Source: Paludibacteraceae bacterium
GTDB lineage: Bacteria > Bacteroidota > Bacteroidia > Bacteroidales > Paludibacteraceae
Direction of reading: 5' to 3'
NCBI GenBank assembly: GCA_017551025.1
Contig: JAFZNG010000009.1
Coordinates: 1 to 64,000 of the forward strand
Length of the DNA: 64,000 bases
Shown: positions 17,974-27,928 of the stretch, piece by piece
Layout: each line of letters starts with the position of its first letter
Position numbering within the stretch: the first letter of the stretch is position 1
Notes under the pieces: generated by a model
Database searches by the model: none
What the model saw: the letters and a program-made list of their open reading frames with translations, nothing else
What the model was told of the DNA's origin: nothing
Program-made: the position numbers and the translations under genes

Positions 17974-18303
17974 TTACATTTGTTTGCGGTAGGCGGCGAT
18001 GACGAAACCACGGAGGGTTTTGTAGAACTTGGCGTGGCGGTCGGCAGAAGATTCGTGCCACTTGTGCAGCCATTGGTCGTGCTTAACCGGATCGCGCAAG
18101 TCGGCATCGGCTTTTGCGGATGCTTCCTTGATGAGTTGAAAAGAATGGCGCTGCGCCTCGGAAACAGACTCAGGATCCCGGTGCTCCGGGCAGTGCGAGA
18201 TAACCTCTTGACCGAAACGGTTGGTGAGATAGAAACGATGGCCATTAGGCGGCAATATGCCCGTATACGTTTTGAACTTCTTGTTTAATGTAACTTTTCC
18301 CAT
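17974..18303 (-). CDS. Hypothetical protein, 109 residues
   Basis: Soluble, basic-acidic, starts MGKVTLNKKFKTYTG. No domain recognised. A perfect extended promoter at 18419-18450 reads into it, which supports a real gene. The sequence has DPVKHDQWLHKWHESSADRHAKFYKTLRGFV in its second half, helical and charged. Divergent from the carboxyltransferase gene. Confidence 0.7.
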   Translation of the reverse strand: MGKVTLNKKFKTYTGILPPNGHRFYLTNRFGQEVISHCPEHRDPESVSEAQRHSFQLIKEASAKADADLRDPVKHDQWLHKWHESSADRHAKFYKTLRGFVIAAYRKQM

Positions 18304-18418
18304 ACATTCACAGGTTTTACTCCCGATCCAATTCTCTCTCGATTGTGTCTCGTTAGTCTGATTTGGCTATATATAAGCACCAACGAGGGCGAAAAAACGG
18401 TAATTCGGAATCCGACCG

Positions 18419-18450
18419 CAAAGGTACAACAAAAAAAGCATATATGCAAA
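18419..18450 (-). promoter_or_regulatory. Promoter of the 109-residue hypothetical protein
   Basis: Minus strand: TTTG (complement of 18447-18450), 20 bp, TACCTTTG (complement of 18419-18426); extended box TTTGCATATATGC. Confidence 0.75.
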
Positions 18451-18486
18451 TCTTTTGCATAAAAATGCATGAAAAATCGGAAGATG

Positions 18487-18518
18487 CTTGCGTATATCAA
18501 AAAAAAGTCGTATCTTTG
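18487..18518 (+). promoter_or_regulatory. Promoter of the carboxyltransferase-serC-serA operon
   Basis: CTTG 18487-18490, 20 bp, TATCTTTG 18511-18518; extended box CTTGCGTATATCA followed by an A-run. Confidence 0.8.
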
Positions 18519-18563
18519 CACGCTATTTAAAAATAGCGACTATGTGCGAGCACAAATAATACT

Positions 18564-20252
18564 ATGAATAATATGAGCAAGAAAGAAATTCAATTCTCGT
18601 TGGTGTACCGCGACATGTGGCAGTCGAGCGGTAGGTATGTTCCTCGTAAGGACCAGTTGGCAAAGGTAGCCCCCGTGATTATCGAAATGGGTTGCTTTGA
18701 CCGTGTAGAGACTAACGGTGGTGCCTCGGAGCAGGTGAACCTGCTGTATGGCGAGAACCCCAACCATGCCGTTCGTACGTTCTGTAAGCCGTTTAATGAG
18801 GCGGGTATCAAAACCCATATGCTGGATCGCGGATTGAACGCGTTGCGTATGAATCCGGTGCCTGCGGATGTGCGTCAGTTGATGTACAAAGTAAAGCACG
18901 CACAAGGCACAGATATCACCCGTATCTTCTGCGGATTGAACGATCCGAGAAACATTATCCCGAGTATCAAGTGGGCCAAAGAGGCCGGCATGACCGCACA
19001 AGCTACGATGTGTATCACGTATTCGAAAGTGCACAATGCCGAGTACTATATCAACCTCGCTGAGCAACTCATCGAGGGTGGGGCACAGGAGATCTGTCTG
19101 AAAGATATGGCCGGTATCGGTCGTCCGCATATGCTGGGCGTTATCGTAGCAGCCATCAAGGAGAAGCACCCGGATATCATCATCCAGTACCACGGTCATA
19201 CAGGCCCGGGCTTTAGTGTAGCCTCGATGCTGGAGATTGCGAAAGCCGGTGGTGATGTATTCGATGTAGCTATCGAGCCGCTGAGTTGGGGAAAGGTGCA
19301 TCCGGATGTGATCACGATTCAGGCGATGATGAAGGATGCCGGATTCCTGGTAAAAGATATCAACATGAAGGCCTATATGGAGGCACGTAAACTCACGCAA
19401 GAGTTTATCGATGACTTCTTGGGTTACTGGATCGACCCGAAGAACGCGCTGATGACCTCGCTGCTCGTAGGTTGTGGCCTGCCGGGCGGTATGATGGGAA
19501 GCCTCATGGCCGACCTCAAGGGTATGCACGCCGCTATCAATGCCAACCTCAAGAAGAAAGGTGAGCCGGAGCTCAGCGAGGACGAACTGCTCGTTCAACT
19601 CTTCGACGAGGTACAGCGTATATGGCCGATGCTGGGTACGCCGTGTCTGGTGACGCCGTTCAGCCAGTACGTGAAGAACGCCGCGCTGATGAACCTGTTC
19701 AGCCGTTCGATGGGCGAGAAGGACTTCACAAGAATGGATCCTGCTATGTGGGGCATGATTCTCGGCAAATCGGGTAAACTGCCGGGCGAGTTGGCTCCGG
19801 AGATCGTTAAGCTGGCCAAGGAGAAGGGCTTTGAGTTCTATACCGACGATCCGCAGAAACTCTATCCGAACGTACTGCCGCAGTATATCAAGGAGATGAA
19901 GGAACTGGGTTGGGATCGCGGACCGGACGACGAAGAGCTGTTCGAGTTTGCGATGCACGACAAGCAGTACCGCGAGTACAAGTCGGGTCTGGCCAAGGAG
20001 CAGTTCAACAAGGACCTGGTGGAGCGCATGCTCAAGGCTGGCAAACCGGTACCGGAGAATCTGCAGCAATACTTGCCGCAGGCAGCGCCGGCACAGCCAA
20101 TAGCTAATTGCCAAGAGCCAAAAGCCGATAACGATCTGGCAGCCGTAGCTTATGCGATGTATCTGGCCGGTAAGCAGCATAACGGTGCCGCACCGACGCT
20201 GCCCGTCATTCGTCCTACGGCATGGAACCATAAATATTATACGTTGAAGTAG
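18564..20252 (+). CDS. oadA: Oxaloacetate decarboxylase alpha / pyruvate carboxylase B-type carboxyltransferase
   Basis: 562 residues. HMGL-like TIM barrel carboxyltransferase: [36 protein letters not shown]-type [12 protein letters not shown], and [12 protein letters not shown] with metal-binding His residues, then the PYC_OADA conserved domain. No biotin-attachment MKM motif is present, so biotin must be on a separate subunit. It moves carboxyl groups between oxaloacetate/pyruvate and biotin. Residues about 511-522 are encoded by a heptamer array. An alternative ATG lies 9 bp downstream. First gene of the operon. Confidence 0.88.
   Translation: MNNMSKKEIQFSLVYRDMWQSSGRYVPRKDQLAKVAPVIIEMGCFDRVETNGGASEQVNLLYGENPNHAVRTFCKPFNEAGIKTHMLDRGLNALRMNPVPADVRQLMYKVKHAQGTDITRIFCGLNDPRNIIPSIKWAKEAGMTAQATMCITYSKVHNAEYYINLAEQLIEGGAQEICLKDMAGIGRPHMLGVIVAAIKEKHPDIIIQYHGHTGPGFSVASMLEIAKAGGDVFDVAIEPLSWGKVHPDVITIQAMMKDAGFLVKDINMKAYMEARKLTQEFIDDFLGYWIDPKNALMTSLLVGCGLPGGMMGSLMADLKGMHAAINANLKKKGEPELSEDELLVQLFDEVQRIWPMLGTPCLVTPFSQYVKNAALMNLFSRSMGEKDFTRMDPAMWGMILGKSGKLPGELAPEIVKLAKEKGFEFYTDDPQKLYPNVLPQYIKEMKELGWDRGPDDEELFEFAMHDKQYREYKSGLAKEQFNKDLVERMLKAGKPVPENLQQYLPQAAPAQPIANCQEPKADNDLAAVAYAMYLAGKQHNGAAPTLPVIRPTAWNHKYYTLK
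20096..20130 (+). repeat. Heptamer array GCCAATA/GCCAAGA inside oadA
   Basis: Five units: GCCAATA, GCTAATT, GCCAAGA, GCCAAAA, GCCGATA. In frame in the linker near the C-terminus. Confidence 0.7.
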
Positions 20253-20286
20253 TCGAAAGTAGAAAGTCGAAAGACAAAAGACAAAA
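20252..20286 (+). repeat. Heptamer array GTCGAAA between oadA and serC
   Basis: Five units: GTCGAAA, GTAGAAA, GTCGAAA, GACAAAA, GACAAAA. The same two units occur on the minus strand of the array at 38833-38860. Confidence 0.8.
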
Positions 20287-20296
20287 TTTATACCAT

Positions 20297-21376
20297 ATGA
20301 AAAAGTACAATTTCAATGCAGGACCGAGTATCCTGCCGCAAGAGGTGATCAAGCAGACGGCTGAGGCCGTACTGGATTTTCAGGGTGAGGGACTGTCGAT
20401 TCTGGAGATTAGTCACCGCGCCAAGTACTTCCAACCCGTTGTGGACGAGGCTGAAGCGCTGATGAAAGAGTTGTTGGGTGTTCCGGAAGGCTACAGAGTG
20501 CTGTTCTTGGGTGGCGGTGCCAGTCTGCAGTTCTGCATGGTGCCGTATAACATGCTGGAGAAGAAGGCCGCATACCTGAATACGGGTGTATGGTCGAAGA
20601 AAGCCGTGAAAGAGGCGAAGGGCTTCGGCGAGGTAGTTGAGGTGGCGCAGAGCACCAACTCGATCCCGAACGACTACGAGATCCCGCAGGACGCTGACTA
20701 CTTCCATATTACGACCAATAATACCATCTTCGGTACGGAGATCTCCGAGCGCAAACTCCAGGAGATATACGCGAAGAAAGGCAACGTATCGCTGATCGCC
20801 GATATGAGTTCGGATATCCTGAGCCGTCCGGTAGATGTTAGCAAGTTTGATATCATCTACGGTGGTGCACAGAAGAATATCGCTCCTGCCGGTGTAACCT
20901 TCGTGATTGTGAAGGAGAGCTGCCTGGGCAAGGTGAGCCGTTATATCCCGACGATGCTCAACTACCAGACGCATATCGACGGTGGTTCGATGTTCAACAC
21001 CCCGCCGGTACTGCCGATCTACACGGCACTGCTGAATCTGCGTTGGCTTAAGGCTAACGGTGGCATCGAGTGGATCAACCGCCGCAACCAGGAGAAGGCC
21101 GACCTGCTGTATAAGTGCCTGGACGAGTCGAAACTGTTCACGCCGACCATTATGGACAAGGAAGATCGCAGCCGCATGAATATCTGCTTCGTCTTCAAGC
21201 CCGGTTATGAGGAACTGCAGGACGACTTCTTCAAGTTCGCTACCGAGCGCGGCATGGTAGGTATCAAGGGTCACCGACTGGTAGGCGGCTTCCGTGCATC
21301 GTGCTACAATGCGATGGACGTAGAAGGCGTACAGGCCTTAGTGGATTGCATTAAGGAATACGAGAAACTGCACTAA
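20297..21376 (+). CDS. serC: Phosphoserine aminotransferase
   Basis: 359 residues. Begins [13 protein letters not shown], the standard SerC start, then [23 protein letters not shown], and the PLP lysine context [13 protein letters not shown] (about 190-200). Converts 3-phosphohydroxypyruvate to phosphoserine. Directly followed by serA, giving two consecutive serine-pathway steps in one operon. Confidence 0.97.
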   Translation: MKKYNFNAGPSILPQEVIKQTAEAVLDFQGEGLSILEISHRAKYFQPVVDEAEALMKELLGVPEGYRVLFLGGGASLQFCMVPYNMLEKKAAYLNTGVWSKKAVKEAKGFGEVVEVAQSTNSIPNDYEIPQDADYFHITTNNTIFGTEISERKLQEIYAKKGNVSLIADMSSDILSRPVDVSKFDIIYGGAQKNIAPAGVTFVIVKESCLGKVSRYIPTMLNYQTHIDGGSMFNTPPVLPIYTALLNLRWLKANGGIEWINRRNQEKADLLYKCLDESKLFTPTIMDKEDRSRMNICFVFKPGYEELQDDFFKFATERGMVGIKGHRLVGGFRASCYNAMDVEGVQALVDCIKEYEKLH

Positions 21377-21462
21377 AAATGCCGTACTTCTCTTTTCATC
21401 ATTCAGAACCAACCCGAAAGAAGACGACGCAAGCCGTTTTCTATACAACACTTGTTAAAAAA

Positions 21463-22383
21463 ATGAAAGTACTTGTTGCAACAGAGAAACCCTTTGCGAA
21501 GGTGGCCGTTGACGGTATTCGCGAGGTGGTAGAGGGCGCAGGCTACGAACTGGCGCTGCTCGAGAAATATACTGAGAAACAGCAACTGTTGGAGGCTGTG
21601 GCGGATGCTGATGCGCTAATTATCCGTTCGGATAAGGTGGACGCAGAGGTGCTGGACGCTGCCAAACAACTGAAGATCGTTGTTCGTGCCGGTGCCGGAT
21701 ACGATAATATTGACCTGGCAGCCGCTACGGCGCACAAGGTAGTGGCGATGAATACGCCCGGTCAGAACAGCAATGCTGTGGCAGAACTGGCACTCGGACT
21801 GATGGTTTATGCCGTACGTAATTTCTACAACGGCACCAGCGGTACGGAGTTGCTGGGCAAGAAGCTGGGTATCCACGCGTTCGGTAATGTAGGTCGCAAC
21901 GTAGCACGTATCGCCAAAGGCTTCGGTATGGAGGTGTATGCTTATGATGCCTACTGCCCGGACGAGGCCATGACGGCTGCGGGTGTGACGCCTGTGCATT
22001 CGGCTGAGGAACTGTACAGCACGTGTAATATCGTCAGTCTGCATATTCCTGCTACGGCGGAGACCAAGGAGAGCATCAATCACGACCTGGTAGGCCGCAT
22101 GCCGAAGGGTGGTATCCTGGTCAACACCGCGCGCAAGGAGGTAATCAATGAGGAGGAACTGATCGCATTGATGCAGGAACGTACCGACCTGAAGTATATC
22201 ACGGATATCATGCCGGTGGCTGACGCTAAGTTCCGCACGCTCTTTGAGAACCGCTATTTTGCTACGCCCAAGAAGATGGGTGCGCAGACCGCCGAGGCAA
22301 ATATCAATGCCGGTATCGCCGCTGCCAAGCAGATAGTGGATTTCATTGAAAACGGAAATACGCGTTTTCAGGTAAATAAATGA
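21463..22383 (+). CDS. serA: D-3-phosphoglycerate dehydrogenase, short form
   Basis: 306 residues from ATG at 21463 (MKVLVATEKPFAKVAVDGI). A longer frame to 21379 adds 28 residues unlike the family and is rejected. NAD-binding domain: GKKLGIHAFGNVGRNVARIAKGFGM-type segment near residue 135, then NTARKEVINEEEL with the catalytic region and a shortened C-terminus. No ACT regulatory domain, so no serine feedback through that domain. Makes the substrate of SerC. Overlaps the next gene by 4 bp. Confidence 0.92.
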   Translation: MKVLVATEKPFAKVAVDGIREVVEGAGYELALLEKYTEKQQLLEAVADADALIIRSDKVDAEVLDAAKQLKIVVRAGAGYDNIDLAAATAHKVVAMNTPGQNSNAVAELALGLMVYAVRNFYNGTSGTELLGKKLGIHAFGNVGRNVARIAKGFGMEVYAYDAYCPDEAMTAAGVTPVHSAEELYSTCNIVSLHIPATAETKESINHDLVGRMPKGGILVNTARKEVINEEELIALMQERTDLKYITDIMPVADAKFRTLFENRYFATPKKMGAQTAEANINAGIAAAKQIVDFIENGNTRFQVNK

Positions 22384-23714
22384 TAAGGCGATTATTATAT
22401 ATCGTTTGTTTGGTTTGCGTGACGGCTGCGGCCGTCGCGCAGACGAATATCGAGTGCGTCGGTACGGCGACGCAGGTGGTGCAGAAGGGAGATACACTGT
22501 TCTTCTTCGCAGACGAAGTACACCTGCGTTCACGTATCGGTGCGGCCGATTGGTATTCTACGCAAACGGGTGCACTCGTGCAGTCGAATGCCGAGGAGAT
22601 ATACCCCGACGACGGCGGTTATTATCTCCGGAAGGCGGGTGTGAACTATACGCCGGTATATGCGTTTACGTACCCGAATTATGCGCCGAGCGGACTGACG
22701 GCAGAGGTGACGCCTTATTGCCAGAAGACCGACCTGACGGTATCCGGTACAGTTCCAACGATCTCGTATATCAACGAGAATGGTCAGTCGCGCACCTACG
22801 CACGCGCGTGTACTATATATTATACCACGCTGGCCTGGAATACTGAGCAGTGGGTGGACTCGTTGGCGCAATCGACGGAGACGCTGCGTACGGGTACATA
22901 TCAGTTACCGCCTATCTACCGCGCGACGGATATCGTGGTGCGCTGGGATGACGCGATAGCGGATGCGTTGGGACTGATGCCCGACTCGGTGGTGGGCCAA
23001 CTCCTGGAGCCGCATGCCGTGACCTGTATGCCTACCACGATCACGACTACGCGTGGCGGCACCGACCGAAGCAACGAGATAGAACGACCGAAAGAAGCCT
23101 CTGTGCTGCGCGGTTCGGCACCGCTGGAGATTGCTTTCTATAGCAATCCTACACCGGCTGCAGAGTACTTCTCGTGGCGTATATACCGTGGTTCGGACCT
23201 CATCGTGCAGCGTCAGGACGAGGATCTGCGTTATACGTTCATGGAGCCGGGTGCTTATCGCGTGGTGCATGAGGTGAGCAATAGGTACTGTCCTTGTGCC
23301 GATGCCGTAGACCCCGACTGCCAACACGACTCGGTAGAGATACTGGTGAATGTGTCGGAGTCGCAACTGCTGGTGCCGAATGTGTTCACGCCGAATGGTG
23401 ACGGGCAGAATGATGAGTTCCGCGTGGTATACCGTTCTATTCGTGAGTTCCACTGCTGGATCTACAACCGTTGGGGAAAACTGGTGTATGAATTCACCGA
23501 CCCTGCAAAGGGTTGGGATGGTACGATCAACGGACGTCCGGCAGCCGAAGGAGCCTACTTCTACGTGATCAGGGCGATGGGTACGGATGCGGACAAGAAT
23601 GCGCAGTACGTAGGTCTGAAGGCCAGTTATAAGAAGCGCAAACTCAATGCGGATGATGCGTTGATAGGCGTGTACCAACTCTCGGGTGACATTAACCTGA
23701 TACGAGGGAAGTGA
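22380..23714 (+). CDS. Secreted protein with type B T9SS sorting domain (gliding-motility C-terminal domain)
   Basis: 444 residues. Signal peptide cut near AAAVAQ. Middle part (about 230-320) resembles a PKD-type domain (APLEIAFYSNPTP...YTFMEPGAYRVVHEV). The last 100 residues are the CHU_C/type B sorting domain: VPNVFTPNGDGQNDEF, YNRWGKLVYEF, WDGTINGRPAAEGAYFYVI, ending LSGDINLIRGK. Such cargo crosses the outer membrane through the type IX secretion system. The N-terminal function is unknown. Confidence 0.88.
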   Translation: MIRRLLYIVCLVCVTAAAVAQTNIECVGTATQVVQKGDTLFFFADEVHLRSRIGAADWYSTQTGALVQSNAEEIYPDDGGYYLRKAGVNYTPVYAFTYPNYAPSGLTAEVTPYCQKTDLTVSGTVPTISYINENGQSRTYARACTIYYTTLAWNTEQWVDSLAQSTETLRTGTYQLPPIYRATDIVVRWDDAIADALGLMPDSVVGQLLEPHAVTCMPTTITTTRGGTDRSNEIERPKEASVLRGSAPLEIAFYSNPTPAAEYFSWRIYRGSDLIVQRQDEDLRYTFMEPGAYRVVHEVSNRYCPCADAVDPDCQHDSVEILVNVSESQLLVPNVFTPNGDGQNDEFRVVYRSIREFHCWIYNRWGKLVYEFTDPAKGWDGTINGRPAAEGAYFYVIRAMGTDADKNAQYVGLKASYKKRKLNADDALIGVYQLSGDINLIRGK

Positions 23715-23736
23715 TAATTCGTAAATACATAATAAG

Positions 23737-25899
23737 ATGAGAAAATTATTCGTAACTATGGCACTTGCCACAACCGTTTTGGCAGCGAGCGCTGCAAATC
23801 CGTTCTTCGATTACAAGAACTGGAAGACCCCACACGGTGCGTATCCCTTCAATGAGATACATGCCGAGCACTATATGCCTGCTTTTGAACAGGCTATGAA
23901 GCAGGGCCTGGAGGAGATTGACGCAATCGTCAATAATCCCGAGGCACCGACCTACGAGAATACCATCGAGGCGTACGAGCGTTCGGGGGAGTTGTTCTCG
24001 ATTGTAGCCGGTTGCTTCTTCAACCTCACTTCGGCGGAGACCAACGACACGCTCCAGCAGATCGAGATGGAACTCAGTCCGAAGATGTCGGAGTACGCTT
24101 CGAATATCCGACTGAATGAGGGCCTGTTCCGTCGTATCAAGGAAGTCTATGAGAAAACCGACCGCAAGAAATTGCGTCCGGACCAGATCAAGTTGCTCGA
24201 CGATATCTATGAGAGTTTTGCCAATAATGGTGCCAACCTCTCGGACGCTGACAAGCAAACTTATCGCGAGCTGACCGCCAAACTGAGTCAACTGACCCTG
24301 CAGTACGGTCAGAACGTACTCAAGGCTACGAATGCTTGGACGATGCTCATCACGGATGAGTCGCTGTTGGCCGGTCTGAACGACGACACCAAGGAGATCT
24401 TGCGTACCAACGCCGAGCAGAAAGGTCAGAAGGGTTGGATGCTGAACCTCAAGCCGACGACCTATATTCCCGTGATGCAGGATCTGGACAACCGTGATAT
24501 CCGTCGTGAACTGTACATGGCGTACAACACCCGTTGTATCGGTGGCGAATTTGATAACACCGGTATCATCGTTGAGATTGTTAACACCCGTCTGGCGCTG
24601 GCTAAGTTGTTCGGCAAGAAGACCTATGCCGAGAAGTCGCTCCATAAGACCATGGCCGAGACGCCGGAGAACGTATATAACCTGCTCAACCAATTGCGCG
24701 ACGCCTATATGCCGGCCGCACGCGCTGAGATAGAGGAACTCCAGCGTTATGCTTCGGAGCACGGCTTCTATACCGACCTGCAGCCTTGGGACTTTAGCTA
24801 CTACAGCAAGAAACTCAAGATGGAGAAATATGCGATTTCGGATGACGACCTGCGTCCGTACTTCGAACTGGAGAACGTGAAGAAGGGTGTGTTCGACTTG
24901 GCAAAACGCTTGTATGGCATCACGTTTAAGGAGAACAAGAATATCCCGGTTTATCACCCGGAGGTAACGGCTTACGAGGTGTTTGACGAGAACGGCAAGT
25001 ACCTGGCTATCTATTATGCCGACTTCCATCCGCGTGACGGAAAGCGTGGCGGTGCCTGGATGAACGACTACCAGCCGCAGTACGTAGAGAACGGCGTGGA
25101 TCATCGTCCGCATATCGTGAACGTCATGAATTTCACGCGTCCTACGGCCGACAAACCGGCACTGTTCACCTACAGCGAGGTAGAGACCTTCCTGCACGAG
25201 TTCGGTCATGCCCTGCACGGCATGCTGACGCGTTGCTACTACGGATCGCAGAGTGGTACGAACGTGCCGCGCGACTTCGTGGAATTGCCTTCGCAGTTCA
25301 ATGAGAACTTCCTGGGCGAGAAAGAGTTCCTCGATACCTTTGCCAAGCACTATAAGACCGGCGAGAAGATGCCGCAGGAGTTGATCGATAAGATCAAGGC
25401 TTCCAACAACTACCATGCTGCCTATGCTTGCGTGCGTCAGTTGAGTTTCGGTTATCTGGACATGAGTTGGCATACACTAGAGCAGCCGTTTGAGCCGAAC
25501 GCACAACTGGGTACTGAGGAATCGGTTATCCGTTTCTGCAACGAGGCCATGGAGCAGGTTCGCGTCATGCCTAACGTGCCCGGCACCCAGATGGCTACAG
25601 CCTTCACGCATATCTTCTCCGGAGGTTATGCCGCAGGTTATTATAGCTACAAATGGTCGGAGGTGCTGGATGCAGACGCCTTCTCGGTATTCAAGGCTGC
25701 GGCTAAGAAACGTGGCGGTACGATCTTTGACAAGAAGGCAGCCGAGCGTTTCCGCAAGAATATCCTGGAGCGCGGTGGTACGGAAGAAGCCGCTTCGCTG
25801 TATCGTAAGTTCCGTGGTCAGGAACCGACGGTAGACGCCCTCATGGAGCGTGACGGCATCCGCACCGCGGCTGATACCAAATCGAAAAAGAAGAAATAA
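23737..25899 (+). CDS. dcp: M3-family peptidyl-dipeptidase (Dcp-like), exported
   Basis: 720 residues. Signal peptide with VLAASAAN cleavage region, then FFDYKNWKTPHGAYPFNEI typical of Bacteroidota Dcp. Zinc site HEFGHALHG (about 488-496) with a downstream Glu helix (SQFNENFLGE). Cleaves dipeptides from peptide C-termini, probably in the periplasm. The next gene begins directly after the stop codon. Confidence 0.95.
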   Translation: MRKLFVTMALATTVLAASAANPFFDYKNWKTPHGAYPFNEIHAEHYMPAFEQAMKQGLEEIDAIVNNPEAPTYENTIEAYERSGELFSIVAGCFFNLTSAETNDTLQQIEMELSPKMSEYASNIRLNEGLFRRIKEVYEKTDRKKLRPDQIKLLDDIYESFANNGANLSDADKQTYRELTAKLSQLTLQYGQNVLKATNAWTMLITDESLLAGLNDDTKEILRTNAEQKGQKGWMLNLKPTTYIPVMQDLDNRDIRRELYMAYNTRCIGGEFDNTGIIVEIVNTRLALAKLFGKKTYAEKSLHKTMAETPENVYNLLNQLRDAYMPAARAEIEELQRYASEHGFYTDLQPWDFSYYSKKLKMEKYAISDDDLRPYFELENVKKGVFDLAKRLYGITFKENKNIPVYHPEVTAYEVFDENGKYLAIYYADFHPRDGKRGGAWMNDYQPQYVENGVDHRPHIVNVMNFTRPTADKPALFTYSEVETFLHEFGHALHGMLTRCYYGSQSGTNVPRDFVELPSQFNENFLGEKEFLDTFAKHYKTGEKMPQELIDKIKASNNYHAAYACVRQLSFGYLDMSWHTLEQPFEPNAQLGTEESVIRFCNEAMEQVRVMPNVPGTQMATAFTHIFSGGYAAGYYSYKWSEVLDADAFSVFKAAAKKRGGTIFDKKAAERFRKNILERGGTEEAASLYRKFRGQEPTVDALMERDGIRTAADTKSKKKK

Positions 25900-26511
25900 A
25901 TGAAGCACTGTTCATGGATCATACTGCTGGCCGTTCTGCTCGCAGTGGTAGCACCTGCTACTGCTGCGGAGCAGACGCGCGAGCGTCTGCCGCAACGTTA
26001 TCTCAACTATTCGGGTAATTCTTCGCTGACGATCGTCAACTTGGGATATCTGTATGATATCTATGACAACATGCATATTCTCGAGGCCGGTATACTGACC
26101 TTCCGCTATAAGTGGTTTGGTCTCTCGCCGCTGAACTTCGAGATGGGACTGGTAAAGGATTCGGTGGGCAAGATTACTACCTCCAAATGGGTGGGCTATA
26201 AACCCCAGCTCCAGTTCTATGCACCGATCGCTCGTTCGTTCTCGCTGAGTCCGTACATGGGTGCCTCGATAGATTGTAGCGGCCTGGGTAAGTACTTGGT
26301 CAAGGGCTATGAGTATAACAAAGCGGATAATTTCTACGTGGATTTGATCGGTGGTATGTCGTTTTATATGACCTTTGTCCCGGAGGTGCCGTTTGAGGTG
26401 CGTGCCGAATATCGCTATCCGATCGTAAAGAACCAGAAGGATCCTATGTCCCAGGGATTCTATGTTTCGGCCCGTATTCATTTCACCAAACCTTTCGGTC
26501 AGAAACGCTAA
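25900..26511 (+). CDS. Exported beta-barrel-like envelope protein, unknown function
   Basis: 203 residues, signal peptide (VVAPATAAEQ). The remainder is made of amphipathic strands with aromatic ends (RYLNYSGNSSLTIVNLGYLYD, VRAEYRYPIV, YVSARIHFTKPF), which suggests a small outer-membrane barrel. No named family recognised. It starts immediately after dcp and ends before a strong terminator, so it is the last gene of the operon. Confidence 0.75.
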   Translation: MKHCSWIILLAVLLAVVAPATAAEQTRERLPQRYLNYSGNSSLTIVNLGYLYDIYDNMHILEAGILTFRYKWFGLSPLNFEMGLVKDSVGKITTSKWVGYKPQLQFYAPIARSFSLSPYMGASIDCSGLGKYLVKGYEYNKADNFYVDLIGGMSFYMTFVPEVPFEVRAEYRYPIVKNQKDPMSQGFYVSARIHFTKPFGQKR

Positions 26512-26531
26512 TTACTCGATCCTATATAACG

Positions 26532-26562
26532 AAAAAAGCCGTCCTCGCGACGGCTTTTTTTC
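26532..26562. terminator. Bidirectional terminator
   Basis: GCCGTC (26538-26543) pairs with GACGGC (26549-26554), extended by A/T pairs on both sides, with T-runs on both strands. Ends the dcp operon and could also end a short leftward RNA from the promoter at 26631-26662. Confidence 0.88.
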
Positions 26563-26624
26563 CATAGGTATTAGTCTGTTATATTTAAGGTACAAAAAAG
26601 ATTGTGTTGTGTTCTTTTCTTTTG
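26532..26624 (-). ncRNA. Candidate small RNA, about 90 nt
   Basis: Bounded by a promoter and a terminator on the minus strand; no ORF. Contains ACCTTAAATATAAC...CTAATACC, which resembles ACCTTAAATCTAATACC at 279-295 on the plus strand. Product not demonstrated. Confidence 0.4.
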
Positions 26625-26630
26625 ACGCTG

Positions 26631-26662
26631 CAAAATTACTGCTTTTTTTTGGTTTATACAAC
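26631..26662 (-). promoter_or_regulatory. Promoter for a short leftward RNA
   Basis: Minus strand: GTTG (complement of 26659-26662), 20 bp, TAATTTTG (complement of 26631-26638). It points away from the phosphoesterase gene and reaches the terminator at 26532-26562 after about 90 nt, with no ORF between. Confidence 0.55.
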
Positions 26663-26722
26663 TATTTTTATATGTTTTACAACATGTTTTGGCCAAAAAA
26701 TGCATTTTTTTGTGTCAAAATG

Positions 26723-27238
26723 CTATCTTCGCTCCATCTCTATCACCTCCAGGTCGCGAATTTCGCTACCATCGATCGTGAATCGTAGCAGCGTTTGGAC
26801 GGTCTGCCAACCTTGTTTTCCTGCCGCGCCGGGGTTCATTGTGAGAAACTGCCATTGCTTGTCGTACATGACTTTCAGTATATGACTGTGCCCGCAAACG
26901 AATAGTCCGATACGCTTCTCGGGGGCAGCGGCTAGGTTACGCTGGAAGATAGGTATGAGCCATGGATTGTATTTGCCCGGATAACCACCGATATGCGTCA
27001 TGAGCACGTTGACTTGCTCTACGCGGAAGCGATAGAATTCCGTAAGCGAGTAACGCACATCACCCGAGTCCATGTTGCCATAGACCGCACGCGTGGGTTT
27101 GAATTCCCGCAGGCGGCGCAGTACATCTTCGCTTCCTATATCGCCGGCGTGCCAGATCTCATCTACGTCCTTAAAATGGTCCAGTACGCGCGGATCGAGC
27201 AGTCCGTGGGTGTCGCTGAGTAGACCGATATGAGTCAT
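26723..27238 (-). CDS. YfcE-type metallophosphoesterase
   Basis: 171 residues. Calcineurin-like core: THIGLLSDTHG (metal ligands Asp, His, residues 9-11), WHAGDIGSE, VYGNMDSGD and FVCGHSHIL, then NPGAAG. Members hydrolyse phosphodiesters; the natural substrate is unknown. Its start overlaps the end of the GldF-like permease gene by 4 bp. Confidence 0.92.
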   Translation of the reverse strand: MTHIGLLSDTHGLLDPRVLDHFKDVDEIWHAGDIGSEDVLRRLREFKPTRAVYGNMDSGDVRYSLTEFYRFRVEQVNVLMTHIGGYPGKYNPWLIPIFQRNLAAAPEKRIGLFVCGHSHILKVMYDKQWQFLTMNPGAAGKQGWQTVQTLLRFTIDGSEIRDLEVIEMERR

Positions 27239-27900
27239 TTGCGTGTCAGTTTATCGATTGTGATGATGGCAATAAAAATAGCCACCGCGATGATTAGCAG
27301 AAAGAAGATAATATCACGCAGGTCGAGTACGCCGCGCGAGAGACTTGTGTAGTGGTCCTGGAGCAGCGTCCAGTAAAGCACGAAGCAAGCCAGAGCTCCG
27401 ATGATAAAGCACACGATCTGCGACTTACTCAGCGTGGCGCACAGCAGTCCGATAGCCATGAAGGTGCCGCTCAGCAGGATCAGTCCCAGAAACGAACCCA
27501 AGAATGCACCGCTATCCAGGTTGCCCATCGGTTCGGCCATATAAGCCACAACGAAATAGTGGACAAAGCAAGGCAGCAGACCGATCAGCACCAGTGTCCA
27601 AGCTGCGAAATACTTGCTGAGCATGATACGCGTGAGCGAGATGGGTTTGGTGCGAATCAGATCCCAGATACCGCTCTGCCGTTCCTCGGCCAGCAGACGC
27701 ATCGTTAGGGCGGGGCAGAGCAACATGAAGAGCCACGGGCTCAACTGAAACAGTCCGTCCACCTGGGCGTACCCCGAGTCAATGATGTTCCACTGACCCG
27801 GGATAACCCATAGGAAGAGACTGATCGCCAACAGATACAGTCCGATGACGATATATGCTATCGGTGTGCTGAAATAATATGCAAGTTCTTTCTTATACAT
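27235..27900 (-). CDS. gldF: GldF-like ABC transporter permease
   Basis: 221 residues, six hydrophobic segments. Starts MYKKELAYYFSTPIAYIVIGLYLL, the GldF pattern, followed by LLCPALTMRLLAEERQSGIWDLI with the cytoplasmic ERxxG segment. GldF with GldA and GldG forms an ABC transporter associated with gliding motility in flavobacteria. No gldA or gldG lies in this window, so the exact partner set is unknown and the call rests on the N-terminal match. Confidence 0.75.
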   Translation of the reverse strand: MYKKELAYYFSTPIAYIVIGLYLLAISLFLWVIPGQWNIIDSGYAQVDGLFQLSPWLFMLLCPALTMRLLAEERQSGIWDLIRTKPISLTRIMLSKYFAAWTLVLIGLLPCFVHYFVVAYMAEPMGNLDSGAFLGSFLGLILLSGTFMAIGLLCATLSKSQIVCFIIGALACFVLYWTLLQDHYTSLSRGVLDLRDIIFFLLIIAVAIFIAIITIDKLTRK

Positions 27901-27928
27901 TAGCCCTTAGCCTTTAGCCCTTAGCCTT
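27901..27928 (+). repeat. Heptamer array TAGCCCT/TAGCCTT
   Basis: Four units alternate TAGCCCT and TAGCCTT. It fills the spacer between the MFS gene and the permease gene and includes the MFS stop codon. Confidence 0.8.

Noticed and set aside
17755..18245. Minus-strand frames downstream of the 109-residue hypothetical gene
   Set aside because: No motif, no start context and unlike codon use; overlap the end of the better-supported gene.
19595..20231. Minus-strand frames inside oadA
   Set aside because: Antisense shadows; the plus strand carries all carboxyltransferase motifs.
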